The position numbers were made by a program, and so were the translations under genes. This document shows positions 17,727 through 25,836 of a stretch of 64,000 nucleotides of DNA, piece after piece. Under the pieces are notes generated by a model. The model was not told where the DNA came from. It worked only from the letters and a program-made list of their open reading frames with translations, and ran no database searches. Source of the stretch: an uncultured Bacteroidales bacterium (GTDB taxonomy: Bacteria; Bacteroidota; Bacteroidia; Bacteroidales; Bacteroidaceae); NCBI GenBank assembly GCA_902778625.1, contig CACYYM010000030.1, positions 35,651 to 99,650 on the forward strand. The letters run 5' to 3'. Numbering within the stretch: position 1 is the first letter of the stretch; every line of letters begins with the position of its first letter.

Positions 17727-17969
17727 TTAGCTCACTTTGCTTTCTATATAGTCGCAGAACTTGGCAAAGGTGTCCACACCTGCCATCTCTTCTGCTTTCA
17801 GTTTGAACCCGAAGGTCTTATCTACGATAACCACGATGTCGACGAAGTCGAGGCTGTCTATGCCCATGTCTTCCTTGAGCTTTGCTTCAGGATAAATCTT
17901 CTCCTCATCAATCTCGAGGTCTTCAATCATGAATTCCTTTACTTTTTCTTCAATTTCGCTTCTGTTCAT
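17727..17969 (-). CDS. acyl carrier protein
   Basis: An 80-residue ACP with Ser-39 in GIDSLDFVDIVVIVDK. The start at 17969 (MNRSEIEEK) is preferred to 17996, which would overlap the methyltransferase stop by 16 bp. It is strongly acidic as expected, and is followed within 2 bp by the LpxL-type gene. Confidence 0.92.
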   Translation of the reverse strand: MNRSEIEEKVKEFMIEDLEIDEEKIYPEAKLKEDMGIDSLDFVDIVVIVDKTFGFKLKAEEMAGVDTFAKFCDYIESKVS

Positions 17970-17980
17970 ATTATGATTGT

Positions 17981-19081
17981 TTATGTTGTTTTGCAAACCA
18001 TGATACTATGGCCTTGTCCCAAGCCATCGTAGATGCTTTCTATCTCCAAGCCTGCCTGGCGGATGAGGCGCCGCATGTCGTCCGAGTGGTACATCTTGCT
18101 GTTCCCGTTTGCCATTGCGGTGAAGTAGAGGCTGGTCATTGTAAGGCAGAAGGCAGCGGGCTCAAAGCGTTGGCGGTCCCAGAAGGTTTCCATGATGAAG
18201 ATCCGTGTCTCGTCGGTCATGGCCTCCTTTGCCCGTGTCAGTATGCTGACAATCTCTTCCTCACTGAAGCAATCGAGGAACTGCGACATCCAAATGGCAT
18301 CGAGGCCGCCTTCTCTTTTGGGAAAGCCAGCTTCTTTGTCGAGCAGGTTGATGGCGTAGCCCTTGATGCGGTCCGCACCAGGCTTGCCTGCTATGTTCTC
18401 CTGCATCATCTTTATCTGCTGAGGCAGGTCGAGGATAGTCACTTCAACCTCCTCATCGTAAGCCACACATTGCAATGCCCACTTGCCTGTGTTGCCGCCT
18501 ACATCGTAGAGCGAGCGGACAAAATGCTCGGCAAAGACAATCTTGAGCGCCTCGGGGAAAGAGGAGTCACTGTAGAAATGGTCGAAGTTGAGCCAACTTT
18601 CCTTTGCTTGCGGAGGAAAGCTTGACAGGCCTTCATACAATGTCGGCCAGTCGCCAAGGTGCTTCAATCCTACGGGGCGACCTTCCATGAGTGCCTCTTC
18701 GAGGTTGAACATGCCGAGGTAGTTGACGTCGTGGTTGAAGTCGATGTTCACCTTTGTTGCTGGGTCGTTCAGCAGGAACCAACCCGTCTTGGAGATTGAG
18801 TAGCGGTCGGTGTCTGGGTTAATGAGCACGGTACCGATGCTGAGCGAAGCCTCAAGCAGGCACTTGCAGGCATAGAGGGAGAGTCCGCTGCGTTCAGCCA
18901 CCTCTGCTGTAGTGAGTCCTTTCTCGCTGTCTCTCAGCATCTCAAGGATGCCAAACTTCAGCATCAGCCTGCTTGCCTGAAACACTATCGGTCCCCACGC
19001 AATGAACTCAGCCTGCCTTTGTGCCTCACGGGCAGAGAGCTGCTCGGAAGTGTATCTTTTTAATGAAGACGGCAAATTCAT
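17981..19081 (-). CDS. SAM-dependent O-methyltransferase (plant/PKS type)
   Basis: A 366-residue protein. The N-terminal winged-helix dimerisation domain (residues 20-100, LMLKFGILEML, LTTAEVAERSGLSLYACKCLLEA) is followed by a Rossmann MT domain with motif I LYDVGGNTGKW near 191-201 and ILDLPQQIKMM. It is the acetylserotonin-/hydroxyindole-O-methyltransferase fold found in PKS clusters. It could methylate the aryl head hydroxyl; aryl-polyene clusters contain a methyltransferase in an equivalent place. Confidence 0.87.
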   Translation of the reverse strand: MNLPSSLKRYTSEQLSAREAQRQAEFIAWGPIVFQASRLMLKFGILEMLRDSEKGLTTAEVAERSGLSLYACKCLLEASLSIGTVLINPDTDRYSISKTGWFLLNDPATKVNIDFNHDVNYLGMFNLEEALMEGRPVGLKHLGDWPTLYEGLSSFPPQAKESWLNFDHFYSDSSFPEALKIVFAEHFVRSLYDVGGNTGKWALQCVAYDEEVEVTILDLPQQIKMMQENIAGKPGADRIKGYAINLLDKEAGFPKREGGLDAIWMSQFLDCFSEEEIVSILTRAKEAMTDETRIFIMETFWDRQRFEPAAFCLTMTSLYFTAMANGNSKMYHSDDMRRLIRQAGLEIESIYDGLGQGHSIMVCKTT

Positions 19082-19096
19082 GTCAGAGTGGAACGT

Positions 19097-19624
19097 TTAT
19101 TTCAGTTTGGCAACCTTCGTTCCCAAAATCATGAAAGTCTTTCCAAAGGCCTCGCGTCGAACATAATCGGTACCGTCTTCTGCCTCGTCAATTTCTATCT
19201 CAGCAACGGTTCCGCCTTTAGCGTCAACAATTTTCAGGTTGCCCCACATCTTAGCTTCAGTACGAGGGCCCCAACCCATCACATTAACGAAAGAGTCCAA
19301 ATTAGTCACAGTAATTACAAACTTGTAGTCAGCACCTTTCTTCCCTTGTTCCAGCTTGATGCCTTTCGATTTAGCGTTGAAGCCTTCGATGAACTTTTCA
19401 GCACAGTCTTTCTTTATGAAAGCATAGTCTTCACCAAACTCAGCAGCGGCTGTTTTCTTGTTGTCGTACTGTGTCTTGCTCCAGTCGAGAACCAAGCTGG
19501 CAGTGGCAGCTTCTTTCATGAATTTCTTCAATTCTACCTTACTGCTTTTTACAGATAGAGGATTACCGGCAAACATTGTGACGCTTGCAAACATTGCCAT
19601 CAGGGCTAATACCAGTTTTCTCAT
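19097..19624 (-). CDS. small secreted protein of unknown function
   Basis: A 175-residue protein with a clean signal peptide (MRKLVLALMAMFASVTMFAG). The mature part is rich in Lys and small residues (SKVELKKFMKEAATASLVLDWSKTQYDNKK) and ends in beta-type segments (KFVITVTNLDSFVNVMGWGPRTEAKMWGNL). I do not recognise a family with certainty. It lies between a ketosynthase and the methyltransferase with short gaps, so it is part of the operon and may be a periplasmic partner of the pathway. Confidence 0.75.
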   Translation of the reverse strand: MRKLVLALMAMFASVTMFAGNPLSVKSSKVELKKFMKEAATASLVLDWSKTQYDNKKTAAAEFGEDYAFIKKDCAEKFIEGFNAKSKGIKLEQGKKGADYKFVITVTNLDSFVNVMGWGPRTEAKMWGNLKIVDAKGGTVAEIEIDEAEDGTDYVRREAFGKTFMILGTKVAKLK

Positions 19625-19655
19625 AGTGGTTTAAGGTTTGAGGTTATACATTATT

Positions 19656-20879
19656 TTATATAGTTGCAATTATCAACGCGCTGTTTGTGCCGCCGAAGCC
19701 AAAGGAGTTGGAGAGGACGACTTTGATGTCAGCCTCTGTCGTGGTGCGGGCAATGTTGAGTTTCTCGGAGTGCTCGTCGGGATTGTCGAAGTTGAGGTTC
19801 GGCGCCACGAAATGGTTTTGCATCATGATGAGGGAGTAGACAATTTCGCTTGCCCCTGCCATCCAGCACTCGTGCCCTGTCATGCCTTTCGTGCTGCTGA
19901 TGAGGGCGTGCTGACCGTGGAACAGGCGGTCGAGCGCAATGGCTTCGTACATGTCTCCCTGACGCGTTGAGGTGGCATGAGCATTGATGTAGTCGATATC
20001 TGACGGTTCAAGCGCGGCATCCTTTAAGGCTCGCGACATTGCAATGACGCAGCCTTCGTCGCTCGGCTGACTGATGATGGCTGTGCCGTTTGACGAAAAG
20101 CCGTAACCTTTGACTTCTGCCAGGATGTATGCTCCGCGAGCCAAGGCGTGCTCATATTCTTCGAGGACAAGCGCCGCGCCACCGCCGCTGGGCACCAGTC
20201 CGTCGCGGTCGCGGTCAAAGGGACGACTGGCTTTCGTAGGCTCATCCATGCGTCTGGAGAAAGCTCCGATGGCATCGAACGAGGCCATGCTGTAGTAGTT
20301 CGTCTCTTGAGCACCGCCGCAGAGCACCATCTCCTGCAGTCCTTGTTTCACAAGCATGTAGGCGATGCCAATTGAGTGGCTTCCGCTTGCACAAGCCGCA
20401 CTGATGGTGAAGTTCACACCCTTCAGGTGGAACGCGGTGCTGAGGTTCATGTTGACGGTGGAGTTCATGGACTGGAAGATGTAGTTCTGCCCGAGCAGTT
20501 CCGAATCTCGCTTTTCCTCCATAATTCTTGCAGCCTCGATGACGGGCTTGGCCGACGAGTCGTTGCCGAAGATGCAGCCCACCTCGTTTTCCATGAGATA
20601 GTTTTCGTCAACCTGCGCCATTTGGAAAGCCTCGCGGCTCGCCATGTAGGCATATTCAGCTTCCTCAGAGAAACCGCGCCGCAGATGTCGGTCGAGGAGT
20701 CCCTTCAGCACGGGAGTCTTCACCATGCCGGTCAGTCCGGACTGGTAGCCGTAGCCCATTCTGTCATTGTCCATTACGATGCCGGACCGCCCTTCACGAA
20801 GCGCGTCCCTCACCTCGTCCGTGCTTGTCCCGAGGCACGACCAGATGCCCATGCCTGTTATGACAACTCTCTTTGCCAT
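19656..20879 (-). CDS. beta-ketoacyl-ACP synthase II-like (FabF/ApeR-like)
   Basis: A 407-residue KS of normal FabF length: Cys-163 (SAACASGS), His-301 (NAHATSTRQGD), His-336 (KGMTGHECWMAGASE) and NSFGFGGTNSALI at the end. HATST instead of HGTGT is typical of polyene/initiating KSs rather than housekeeping FabF. It is the first gene of the ketosynthase operon, directly behind a good promoter. Confidence 0.93.
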   Translation of the reverse strand: MAKRVVITGMGIWSCLGTSTDEVRDALREGRSGIVMDNDRMGYGYQSGLTGMVKTPVLKGLLDRHLRRGFSEEAEYAYMASREAFQMAQVDENYLMENEVGCIFGNDSSAKPVIEAARIMEEKRDSELLGQNYIFQSMNSTVNMNLSTAFHLKGVNFTISAACASGSHSIGIAYMLVKQGLQEMVLCGGAQETNYYSMASFDAIGAFSRRMDEPTKASRPFDRDRDGLVPSGGGAALVLEEYEHALARGAYILAEVKGYGFSSNGTAIISQPSDEGCVIAMSRALKDAALEPSDIDYINAHATSTRQGDMYEAIALDRLFHGQHALISSTKGMTGHECWMAGASEIVYSLIMMQNHFVAPNLNFDNPDEHSEKLNIARTTTEADIKVVLSNSFGFGGTNSALIIATI

Positions 20880-20911
20880 CCTGTAAATTGCAATTGTTAG
20901 ACATTATTATG

Positions 20912-20941
20912 CAAAGCTACAACTTTTTCTTGAAATGGCAA
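20912..20941 (-). promoter_or_regulatory. promoter of ketosynthase operon
   Basis: Minus-strand TTG (20941-20939), 19-bp spacer, TAGCTTTG (20919-20912), about 32 bp before the ATG. No operator-like repeat lies between promoter and gene; dyad array 3 starts about 90 bp upstream. Confidence 0.72.
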
Positions 20942-21031
20942 GCACTTGAATGAGGAATTCCATTATTTTTTTACTTATTTACATACTTTTTACACTTGGG
21001 ACTTTGAATAACGCCTGCAGCGATGTCTTCA

Positions 21032-21228
21032 AACGCCGCGTGCGGCGTTGGTCATTTCCGCGTGCGGCGACGGCAATCCCCGCACGCGGCATTTTAATCC
21101 CCGCACGCGGCATTTTAATCCCCGCCTGCGAAGTTCGTAAACACAACGTGCTAAGTTTGCCAACACAACGTGCCAAGTTTACAAACTTAACGTGTTAAAA
21201 AATTGACGAGCCACGTCGTGTTCGAAAA
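21032..21228. repeat. 22-bp dyad array 3 (9 units, mixed core classes)
   Basis: Units start at 21032, 21054, 21076, 21098, 21119, 21141, 21163, 21185 and 21207 (one 21-bp step, all others 22). Units 1-5 have GC-rich cores (CCGCGTGCGG, CCGCACGCGG, CCGCCTGCG), units 6-9 AT-richer ones (AACGTGCTAAG, AACGTGCCAAG, TTAACGTGTTAA, CACGTCGTG). The class switches without loss of register, which ties both classes to one repeat family. The array sits between the ketosynthase promoter and the exb terminator. Confidence 0.93.
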
Positions 21229-21246
21229 CAAGGAGAAGAGTAAGAT

Positions 21247-21283
21247 AAAGAGCGGCTCCCTCTTTGTGGGGGAACCGCTCTTT
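21247..21283 (-). terminator. rho-independent terminator after exb operon
   Basis: AAAGAGCGG (21247-21255) pairs with CCGCTCTTT (21275-21283), extended by TCCC/GGGA after one mismatch, 24 bp beyond the ExbD stop. The stem ends in T-rich sequence on the minus strand. Confidence 0.8.
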
Positions 21284-21306
21284 GTATGTAACTGAAGGGA
21301 TTGGTA

Positions 21307-21765
21307 TCAGTTTCTCTTGGTTGCTGAGTAGTTGATACGCAGCGCCCAGGATTTACGCAATACTTCCTTGATGTCGGTGATGTAACCCATCTGGGTGTGC
21401 TGGTCGGCCTTGATGCTGATAATCTGCTCTGCTTGGTTTGTCATGCCCTGACGCTCTGCTGCCACGAAGTCCATGACTTCCTTTGCCTCTGCAAAGCGGT
21501 CGTTGAGCTGAATACGCGTGCTGCTACCCATCTGGGCGCGCAGATTGTCGGTCGGGGGACCTACGTAGATGAACGATACCACTGACTTCTTCTCCAGTTT
21601 CTCGAGTTCTGTACCTGCGGGGATGGTGAACTTGACCTTGAGGGTCACTTCACGCATCGTTGTTACCATCATGAAGAAGAATAGGATGGTAAAAATCAAG
21701 TCGGGCAGAGATGATGTGTTCATCTCAGGCATTCCACGACGTTCTTTTCTTCTGAATCCTGCCAT
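21307..21765 (-). CDS. exbD: ExbD/TolR-family biopolymer transport protein (second)
   Basis: 152 residues: a short cytoplasmic N-terminus, one TM helix (LPDLIFTILFFFMMVTTM) with the functional Asp at its start, and a periplasmic domain. It works with ExbB to harness the proton gradient for TonB. Its ATG overlaps the stop of the first exbD (TAATG). It is the last gene of the operon, before the terminator at 21247-21283. Confidence 0.92.
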   Translation of the reverse strand: MAGFRRKERRGMPEMNTSSLPDLIFTILFFFMMVTTMREVTLKVKFTIPAGTELEKLEKKSVVSFIYVGPPTDNLRAQMGSSTRIQLNDRFAEAKEVMDFVAAERQGMTNQAEQIISIKADQHTQMGYITDIKEVLRKSWALRINYSATKRN

Positions 21766-22367
21766 TATTGATCTCCTCCATACTTTTTAGGTTCTGCCTC
21801 AGAGATGTTCTGGGGATAGTATTCCCTGATGGCTTTTTTCTCTTCGTCCTTGAGGTACTGGTATTCGCGGCCGAACTTCTGCTTGGACACTTCGTTACGC
21901 AACTCGTTGTAGGCTGCCACAAGCTCGTTCTGCACCTGGAAGTACATGTTGTAGGGCGTTCCGCGGTCGGTCTGAAGGCTGACGACATGCTTGTCCGTTA
22001 CGAAGCACTGACCCAACAGATCGATGTTCTTGACATGCTTCTCGGGCAGCTTGCTCAGGTTCTGTTCGTTCTTGACGAACTCCTTGACGCGAGCACGGAG
22101 CTCTCCCAGTTCACCATAGCCGCTGTTCATCTCGTCCTTGATCCACAGCTGACCTGCGGCGTTGATGCGGACGTAGAGAATGTTGCGGCTCTTGATGTCC
22201 ATGGTGGCATCTTCCTGATCTGGATCTGGCGGCTTGGGCAGGCGGCGTGCCAAACCCATGTCGGTGTCCATTGATGTGGTGACCAGGAAGAAGATGAGCA
22301 ACATGAAAGAGATATCGGCGGTTGAAGTGGTGTTCAAGCCCGGCATCTTCTTTTTTGTCTTTGCCAT
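21765..22367 (-). CDS. exbD: ExbD/TolR-family biopolymer transport protein (first)
   Basis: 200 residues: MAKTKKKMPGLNTTSTADISFMLLIFFLVTTSM, with Asp at the start of the single TM helix, then a long periplasmic part with an inserted charged region. The start at 22367 is chosen because the sequence N-terminal to it in the longer frame is the shadow of the upstream gene; even so it overlaps that gene by 34 bp. Paired ExbDs are usual in Bacteroidetes. Confidence 0.9.
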   Translation of the reverse strand: MAKTKKKMPGLNTTSTADISFMLLIFFLVTTSMDTDMGLARRLPKPPDPDQEDATMDIKSRNILYVRINAAGQLWIKDEMNSGYGELGELRARVKEFVKNEQNLSKLPEKHVKNIDLLGQCFVTDKHVVSLQTDRGTPYNMYFQVQNELVAAYNELRNEVSKQKFGREYQYLKDEEKKAIREYYPQNISEAEPKKYGGDQ

Positions 22368-22837
22368 ATCTTTCCAATGCCTGTCATGCTGACGATAACG
22401 GCAATGGCTGCGGCCAGAAGCAGGATGCCCATGCTGACCATGAACACGTCCACTACGGTTACCCAACCTGCAGAGGTCACGGTGCCGTCTTGGGCTGTGA
22501 ACTCTTTCTCACCGAGACCGCAAACCCATCCGAGGATGAGGGATGCAATGGTCAGGCCTGCTGTGAACAGAGTAATCTTGCCACCTGGTACGCCAGTCGT
22601 GGCAGCGGGGTCGTTCCCCTTATTGTTCTGCATGCCGCGGATTGCTGACCAGCAGGTGAGTCCTGCCGTTACCAAGATGAGGGCATACATGAGCCACATG
22701 ATGACGTTGGTGAGCTTGGGCTCGTTGTTGTCGCCTACAGGATTGTCGTAGCCAATGAGCAGGAACGCTGCAAAGCAAACTACAATCAAGGCGACGCAAG
22801 CCAGAAGCACACGACTTGATATTTTCTCAATCTTCAT
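22334..22837 (-). CDS. four-helix membrane protein of the exb operon, unknown function
   Basis: 167 residues with four predicted TM helices (about 9-29, 44-63, 88-106, 127-150) and no catalytic motif. Proteins like this stand between exbB and exbD in Bacteroidetes operons and are conserved hypotheticals. A role in the ExbBD-TonB motor complex is suggested only by position. The end overlaps the following exbD by 34 bp. Confidence 0.8.
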   Translation of the reverse strand: MKIEKISSRVLLACVALIVVCFAAFLLIGYDNPVGDNNEPKLTNVIMWLMYALILVTAGLTCWSAIRGMQNNKGNDPAATTGVPGGKITLFTAGLTIASLILGWVCGLGEKEFTAQDGTVTSAGWVTVVDVFMVSMGILLLAAAIAVIVSMTGIGKIWQRQKRRCRA

Positions 22838-22881
22838 AGTAGTTCTACTTTTAATGAGAGTTAAGAATTGATGTCTGTTCT

Positions 22882-22902
22882 CTAATCCCTAATCTCTAAT
22901 CC
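22882..22902. repeat. heptad array between exbB and the membrane protein gene
   Basis: Three 7-bp units CTAATCC / CTAATCT / CTAATCC just after the ExbB stop. The reverse complement of the same word (GATTAGG) forms the array at 43438-43469. Confidence 0.65.
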
Positions 22903-22907
22903 TTCAA

Positions 22908-23747
22908 TTACTTCTTGCACTTGTCGCTCTTAACGCACATTACGAGCAGTTCCTGAGCGGCTTCTTCCATGTTACTGGTCAGGCCTTCAATCTTAGAAAG
23001 GATGTAGTTGTAGAACACCTGCAGAACCAGGGCAACGATGATACCGAAGATGGTTGTGATAAGGGCGACCTTCATACCGCCTGCAACGACTGTCGGGCTG
23101 ATATCGCCAGCACGCTGGATGTCGTCGAAGGCCATGACCATACCGATCACAGTTCCCAAGAAGCCGAGTGACGGAGCCATTGCGATGAACAGGGTGATCC
23201 AAGAGCAGTTCTCTTCGAGGTAGGTTCCCTGTACTTCTGCTTCCATGTTGATGGTGCGCTCGATGGTGCCGATGTCGTTGCGGTCGTTACTGTCAAGGCA
23301 TTCCATAGCCTTGCGGCTTACCTGAGCAACGGGACCACGTGTGTTCTTGCACTTCTCGATAGCGTCAGCAATCTTGCCTTTAGCAACGAGGTCGGCGAGT
23401 TCCTTCATGAACTTGCGGGTGTTAATCTGAGCGAGAGTCAGGTAAACAACGCGCTCGATGCAGAATGCGAGACCCAGTACGAGGGCGATGGCAACGAGTG
23501 ACATGAAGCCTGCGCCACCTTCGATGAACTTTGTCTTGAGGTTCTTGAAGACGCCTTCGTTCTCTTCTTCTACGATGGGAGCAGCTTCTTCAACAGCTTC
23601 TTCCACGGCAGTAGTGTCCTCAGCTACAGAGTCAACAGCAGCTTCTACCTGTTCGGTTACAGCTTCGTCTTCCTGAGCCATTACAGATGATGTTGCAGCA
23701 AATGAGCAAGCAGCAACCATTGCAATAATTGCAAAAAACTTTTTCAT
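22908..23747 (-). CDS. exbB: ExbB/MotA/TolQ-type proton channel
   Basis: 279 residues: signal-like N-terminus (MKKFFAIIAMVAACSFAATSSVMA), an acidic Glu/Val-rich stretch at about 25-65, then three TM helices with the ExbB signature (RTINMEAEVQGTYLEENCSWITLFIAMAPSLGFLGTVIGMV; VVAGGMKVALITTIFGIIVALVLQVFYN). It forms the proton channel energising TonB-dependent uptake. The cleavable N-terminus plus acidic linker is typical of Bacteroidetes ExbB. The gene begins about 50 bp after tRNA-Ser on the same strand with no separate promoter visible. Confidence 0.93.
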   Translation of the reverse strand: MKKFFAIIAMVAACSFAATSSVMAQEDEAVTEQVEAAVDSVAEDTTAVEEAVEEAAPIVEEENEGVFKNLKTKFIEGGAGFMSLVAIALVLGLAFCIERVVYLTLAQINTRKFMKELADLVAKGKIADAIEKCKNTRGPVAQVSRKAMECLDSNDRNDIGTIERTINMEAEVQGTYLEENCSWITLFIAMAPSLGFLGTVIGMVMAFDDIQRAGDISPTVVAGGMKVALITTIFGIIVALVLQVFYNYILSKIEGLTSNMEEAAQELLVMCVKSDKCKK

Positions 23748-23797
23748 TGTGTTGTTTGTTTAATTGTTTATGATTGTGTTATGTTTCTTTCTCTTTG

Positions 23798-23885
23798 CGG
23801 AGAGAGCGAGATTCGAACTCGCGAACCAGTTTTGCCGGTCACACGCTTTCCAGGCGTGCCTCTTCAGCCACTCGAGCATCTCTCC
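23798..23885 (-). tRNA. tRNA-Ser (GGA)
   Basis: Acceptor arms GGAGAGA/TCTCTCC, D-arm GAGTGGCTGAAGAGGC, anticodon loop CCTGGAAAG (anticodon GGA), a long variable arm as in class II tRNAs, and TTCGAATC. The discriminator is G; CCA is not encoded. Confidence 0.95.
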
Positions 23886-23937
23886 CTTTATGGGGCGCGC
23901 CAGTGTGAGACGTGTCTTACTTTGCGCTTTTCGGTTA

Positions 23938-23945
23938 CAAAGATA
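23938..23945 (-). promoter_or_regulatory. promoter -7 box for tRNA-Ser (and possibly exbB)
   Basis: TATCTTTG on the minus strand, about 52 bp upstream of the tRNA 5' end; no clear -33 box. Because exbB has no own promoter motif, the transcript may continue into the exb operon. Confidence 0.55.
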
Positions 23946-24021
23946 GCTTTTTTTCTTATATTGCCATAGATTTTAGGCAAAAAAGTTTCGGTTTCTGTGC
24001 TTTTTTGTTGTTTTTGAAGGC

Positions 24022-24804
24022 TTAAAGCTTGTTCAGGCGCTGAAATATGCGCCTTGCATTGTTGTTTGTGACGCTTTCTGCTTGCTTCTCGCTCACATTA
24101 TATATTTGTGCTACTTTTTGCAGTACTTCTGCGACGTATGAGCTCTCGTTGCGCTTGCCACGATAAGGCACGGGAGCGAGGTAGGGGGAGTCTGTTTCGA
24201 GAACAATTCGCTCCAAGGGAACTGAGGCCAATGTCTCGGGCAAAGGGCTATTCTTGTAGGTGACGACGCCGCCTATGCCAAGCGCGAAGTCTGGGAACTG
24301 AAGTAGCTCCAGCGCTTCGTCTGTCGTGCCTCCGAAGCAATGAAAGACGCCAGTGATGCCTTCGTCTTTGTACTCTGAGATGGCTGTCACGAGCTGACGA
24401 TGTGCGGAGCGGGAGTGAATCATGAGCGGTAAGTGATACTTGATGGCCCATTCAATTTGGACGCGAAAGGTCTCTTCCTGCTCCTTTGCTTTGCTTTTGT
24501 CCCAGTAGTAGTCGAGCCCCACCTCGCCGATGGCAATGTAGGGATGGTCGGGGGCTTTGAGCAAGGCTTCCATGTCAACAAGGACTTGCTTGTAGTCTTC
24601 CTCGATGTCTGTGGGGTGCAAGCCCATCATTGGAAAGCAGTAGTCAGGATAGCGGTAACAGAGGTCGAGCATCTGCTCTATGCTTTCTGCGTTGATGTTG
24701 GGCAAGAGGATGAGCTCGACGCCTGCTTGTTTTGCCCGCATGATGACGTCTTCGCGGTCGGCGCGGAATACAGGTTCGTAGATGTGGCTGTGTGTGTCTA
24801 TCAT
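24022..24804 (-). CDS. tatD: TatD-family metal-dependent hydrolase
   Basis: 260 residues of TatD-type TIM barrel: IDTHSH (metal site), GEVGLDYYWDKSKAKEQEETF, HLPLMIHSRSA, GVFHCFGGT, and LETDSPYLAPVPYRGKRNESSYV. Family members are Mg-dependent 3'-5' exonucleases/DNases. The start overlaps the prenyl synthase stop by 4 bp (ATGA), so translation is coupled. Confidence 0.95.
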   Translation of the reverse strand: MIDTHSHIYEPVFRADREDVIMRAKQAGVELILLPNINAESIEQMLDLCYRYPDYCFPMMGLHPTDIEEDYKQVLVDMEALLKAPDHPYIAIGEVGLDYYWDKSKAKEQEETFRVQIEWAIKYHLPLMIHSRSAHRQLVTAISEYKDEGITGVFHCFGGTTDEALELLQFPDFALGIGGVVTYKNSPLPETLASVPLERIVLETDSPYLAPVPYRGKRNESSYVAEVLQKVAQIYNVSEKQAESVTNNNARRIFQRLNKL

Positions 24805-25775
24805 TTCTGACGTCCCATGAGTTCGAGGGCGATGCCGTGAAGCATCTGTTTGCGTTGCTCGGGCAGGCTAACTTTTGCAAGGCAGGCTTCAGCCTCGACG
24901 TAGTAGGCGTTCATGCGTTCCTTTGTCATACGGTCAACGCCAATCTTTGTGTAGAGAGCGGTGACTGCTTTTATCTTCTCGTCTGGGTTGCAGTCCTTGC
25001 TTTCGAGCCATTGTTGCAACTCTGCCCGGTCTTTTTCAGAAGCATGGAGCAGGGCATTGATGAGCATGAAGGTCTTCTTGTTGCAGAGGATGTCGCCACC
25101 AATCTTCTTGCCGAAGACTGCTGGGTCGCCATAGACGTCGAGGTAATCGTCCTGAAGCTGGAAGGCAAGCCCGAGGTTCTCGCCAAAGCGATAAAGTGCT
25201 TCTGCATCTTCCTTGGGAGCGTCGGCAAGCGTGGCGCCTATCTGCAAGGCACAAGCCAGGAGAACGGAAGTCTTGAGGCGAATCATCTCGATGTACTCGG
25301 CCTCTGTGACGTCGTTTCTTGTCTCGAAGTCCACGTCGTATTGTTGTCCTTCGTCAATCTCGATGGCGGTCTTGCTGAAGATGTGCATCACGTCTGGCAA
25401 CTTCTCTTTCGGGCATTGCATCATGTATTGGAAGGCCAGGACGAGCATGTTGTCGCCGCTGAGGATGGCGGTGTTGTCGTTCCACTTGAGGTGGACGCAT
25501 TGCTTGCCTCGGCGCACTTCTGCTCTGTCCATGAGGTCGTCGTGGAGAAGTGTGAAGTTATGGTAAGTTTCGAGTCCTATGGCGGGCATGATGCAGGGCT
25601 TGACATCTTCCCGATAGAGATTGTAAGCCATGAGCATGAGCACGGGACGGATGCGCTTGCCTCCAAGCGAGAGGACGTAGCGGATGGGTTCGTACAGACC
25701 TCTTGGCTCGCGTTCAAGGGGTAGGGCGGCGATGGCTTCGTTGACTTGCAGAAGAAGTTCTTTGCTACTATACAT
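24801..25775 (-). CDS. polyprenyl (geranylgeranyl/farnesyl-type) diphosphate synthase
   Basis: 324 residues, trans-prenyltransferase fold: GGKRIRP, first aspartate motif LLHDDLMDRAEVRRGK, second aspartate motif FQLQDDYLDVYGD, and KIGGDILCNKKTFML. It chains IPP onto allylic diphosphates. Product length cannot be told from the sequence alone. No TAnnTTTG is seen immediately upstream. Confidence 0.92.
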   Translation of the reverse strand: MYSSKELLLQVNEAIAALPLEREPRGLYEPIRYVLSLGGKRIRPVLMLMAYNLYREDVKPCIMPAIGLETYHNFTLLHDDLMDRAEVRRGKQCVHLKWNDNTAILSGDNMLVLAFQYMMQCPKEKLPDVMHIFSKTAIEIDEGQQYDVDFETRNDVTEAEYIEMIRLKTSVLLACALQIGATLADAPKEDAEALYRFGENLGLAFQLQDDYLDVYGDPAVFGKKIGGDILCNKKTFMLINALLHASEKDRAELQQWLESKDCNPDEKIKAVTALYTKIGVDRMTKERMNAYYVEAEACLAKVSLPEQRKQMLHGIALELMGRQK

Positions 25776-25836
25776 TATTATATATTATATAGGGGTAGGA
25801 AAGGGAAGATGGGGGGAGAGGGAAAATGAGAAAAAG

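Noticed and set aside
23798..23885. tRNA-Ser or the tRNA operon as integration site of a mobile element
   Set aside because: No integrase, no repeated tRNA 3' end, and ordinary chromosomal genes on both sides.
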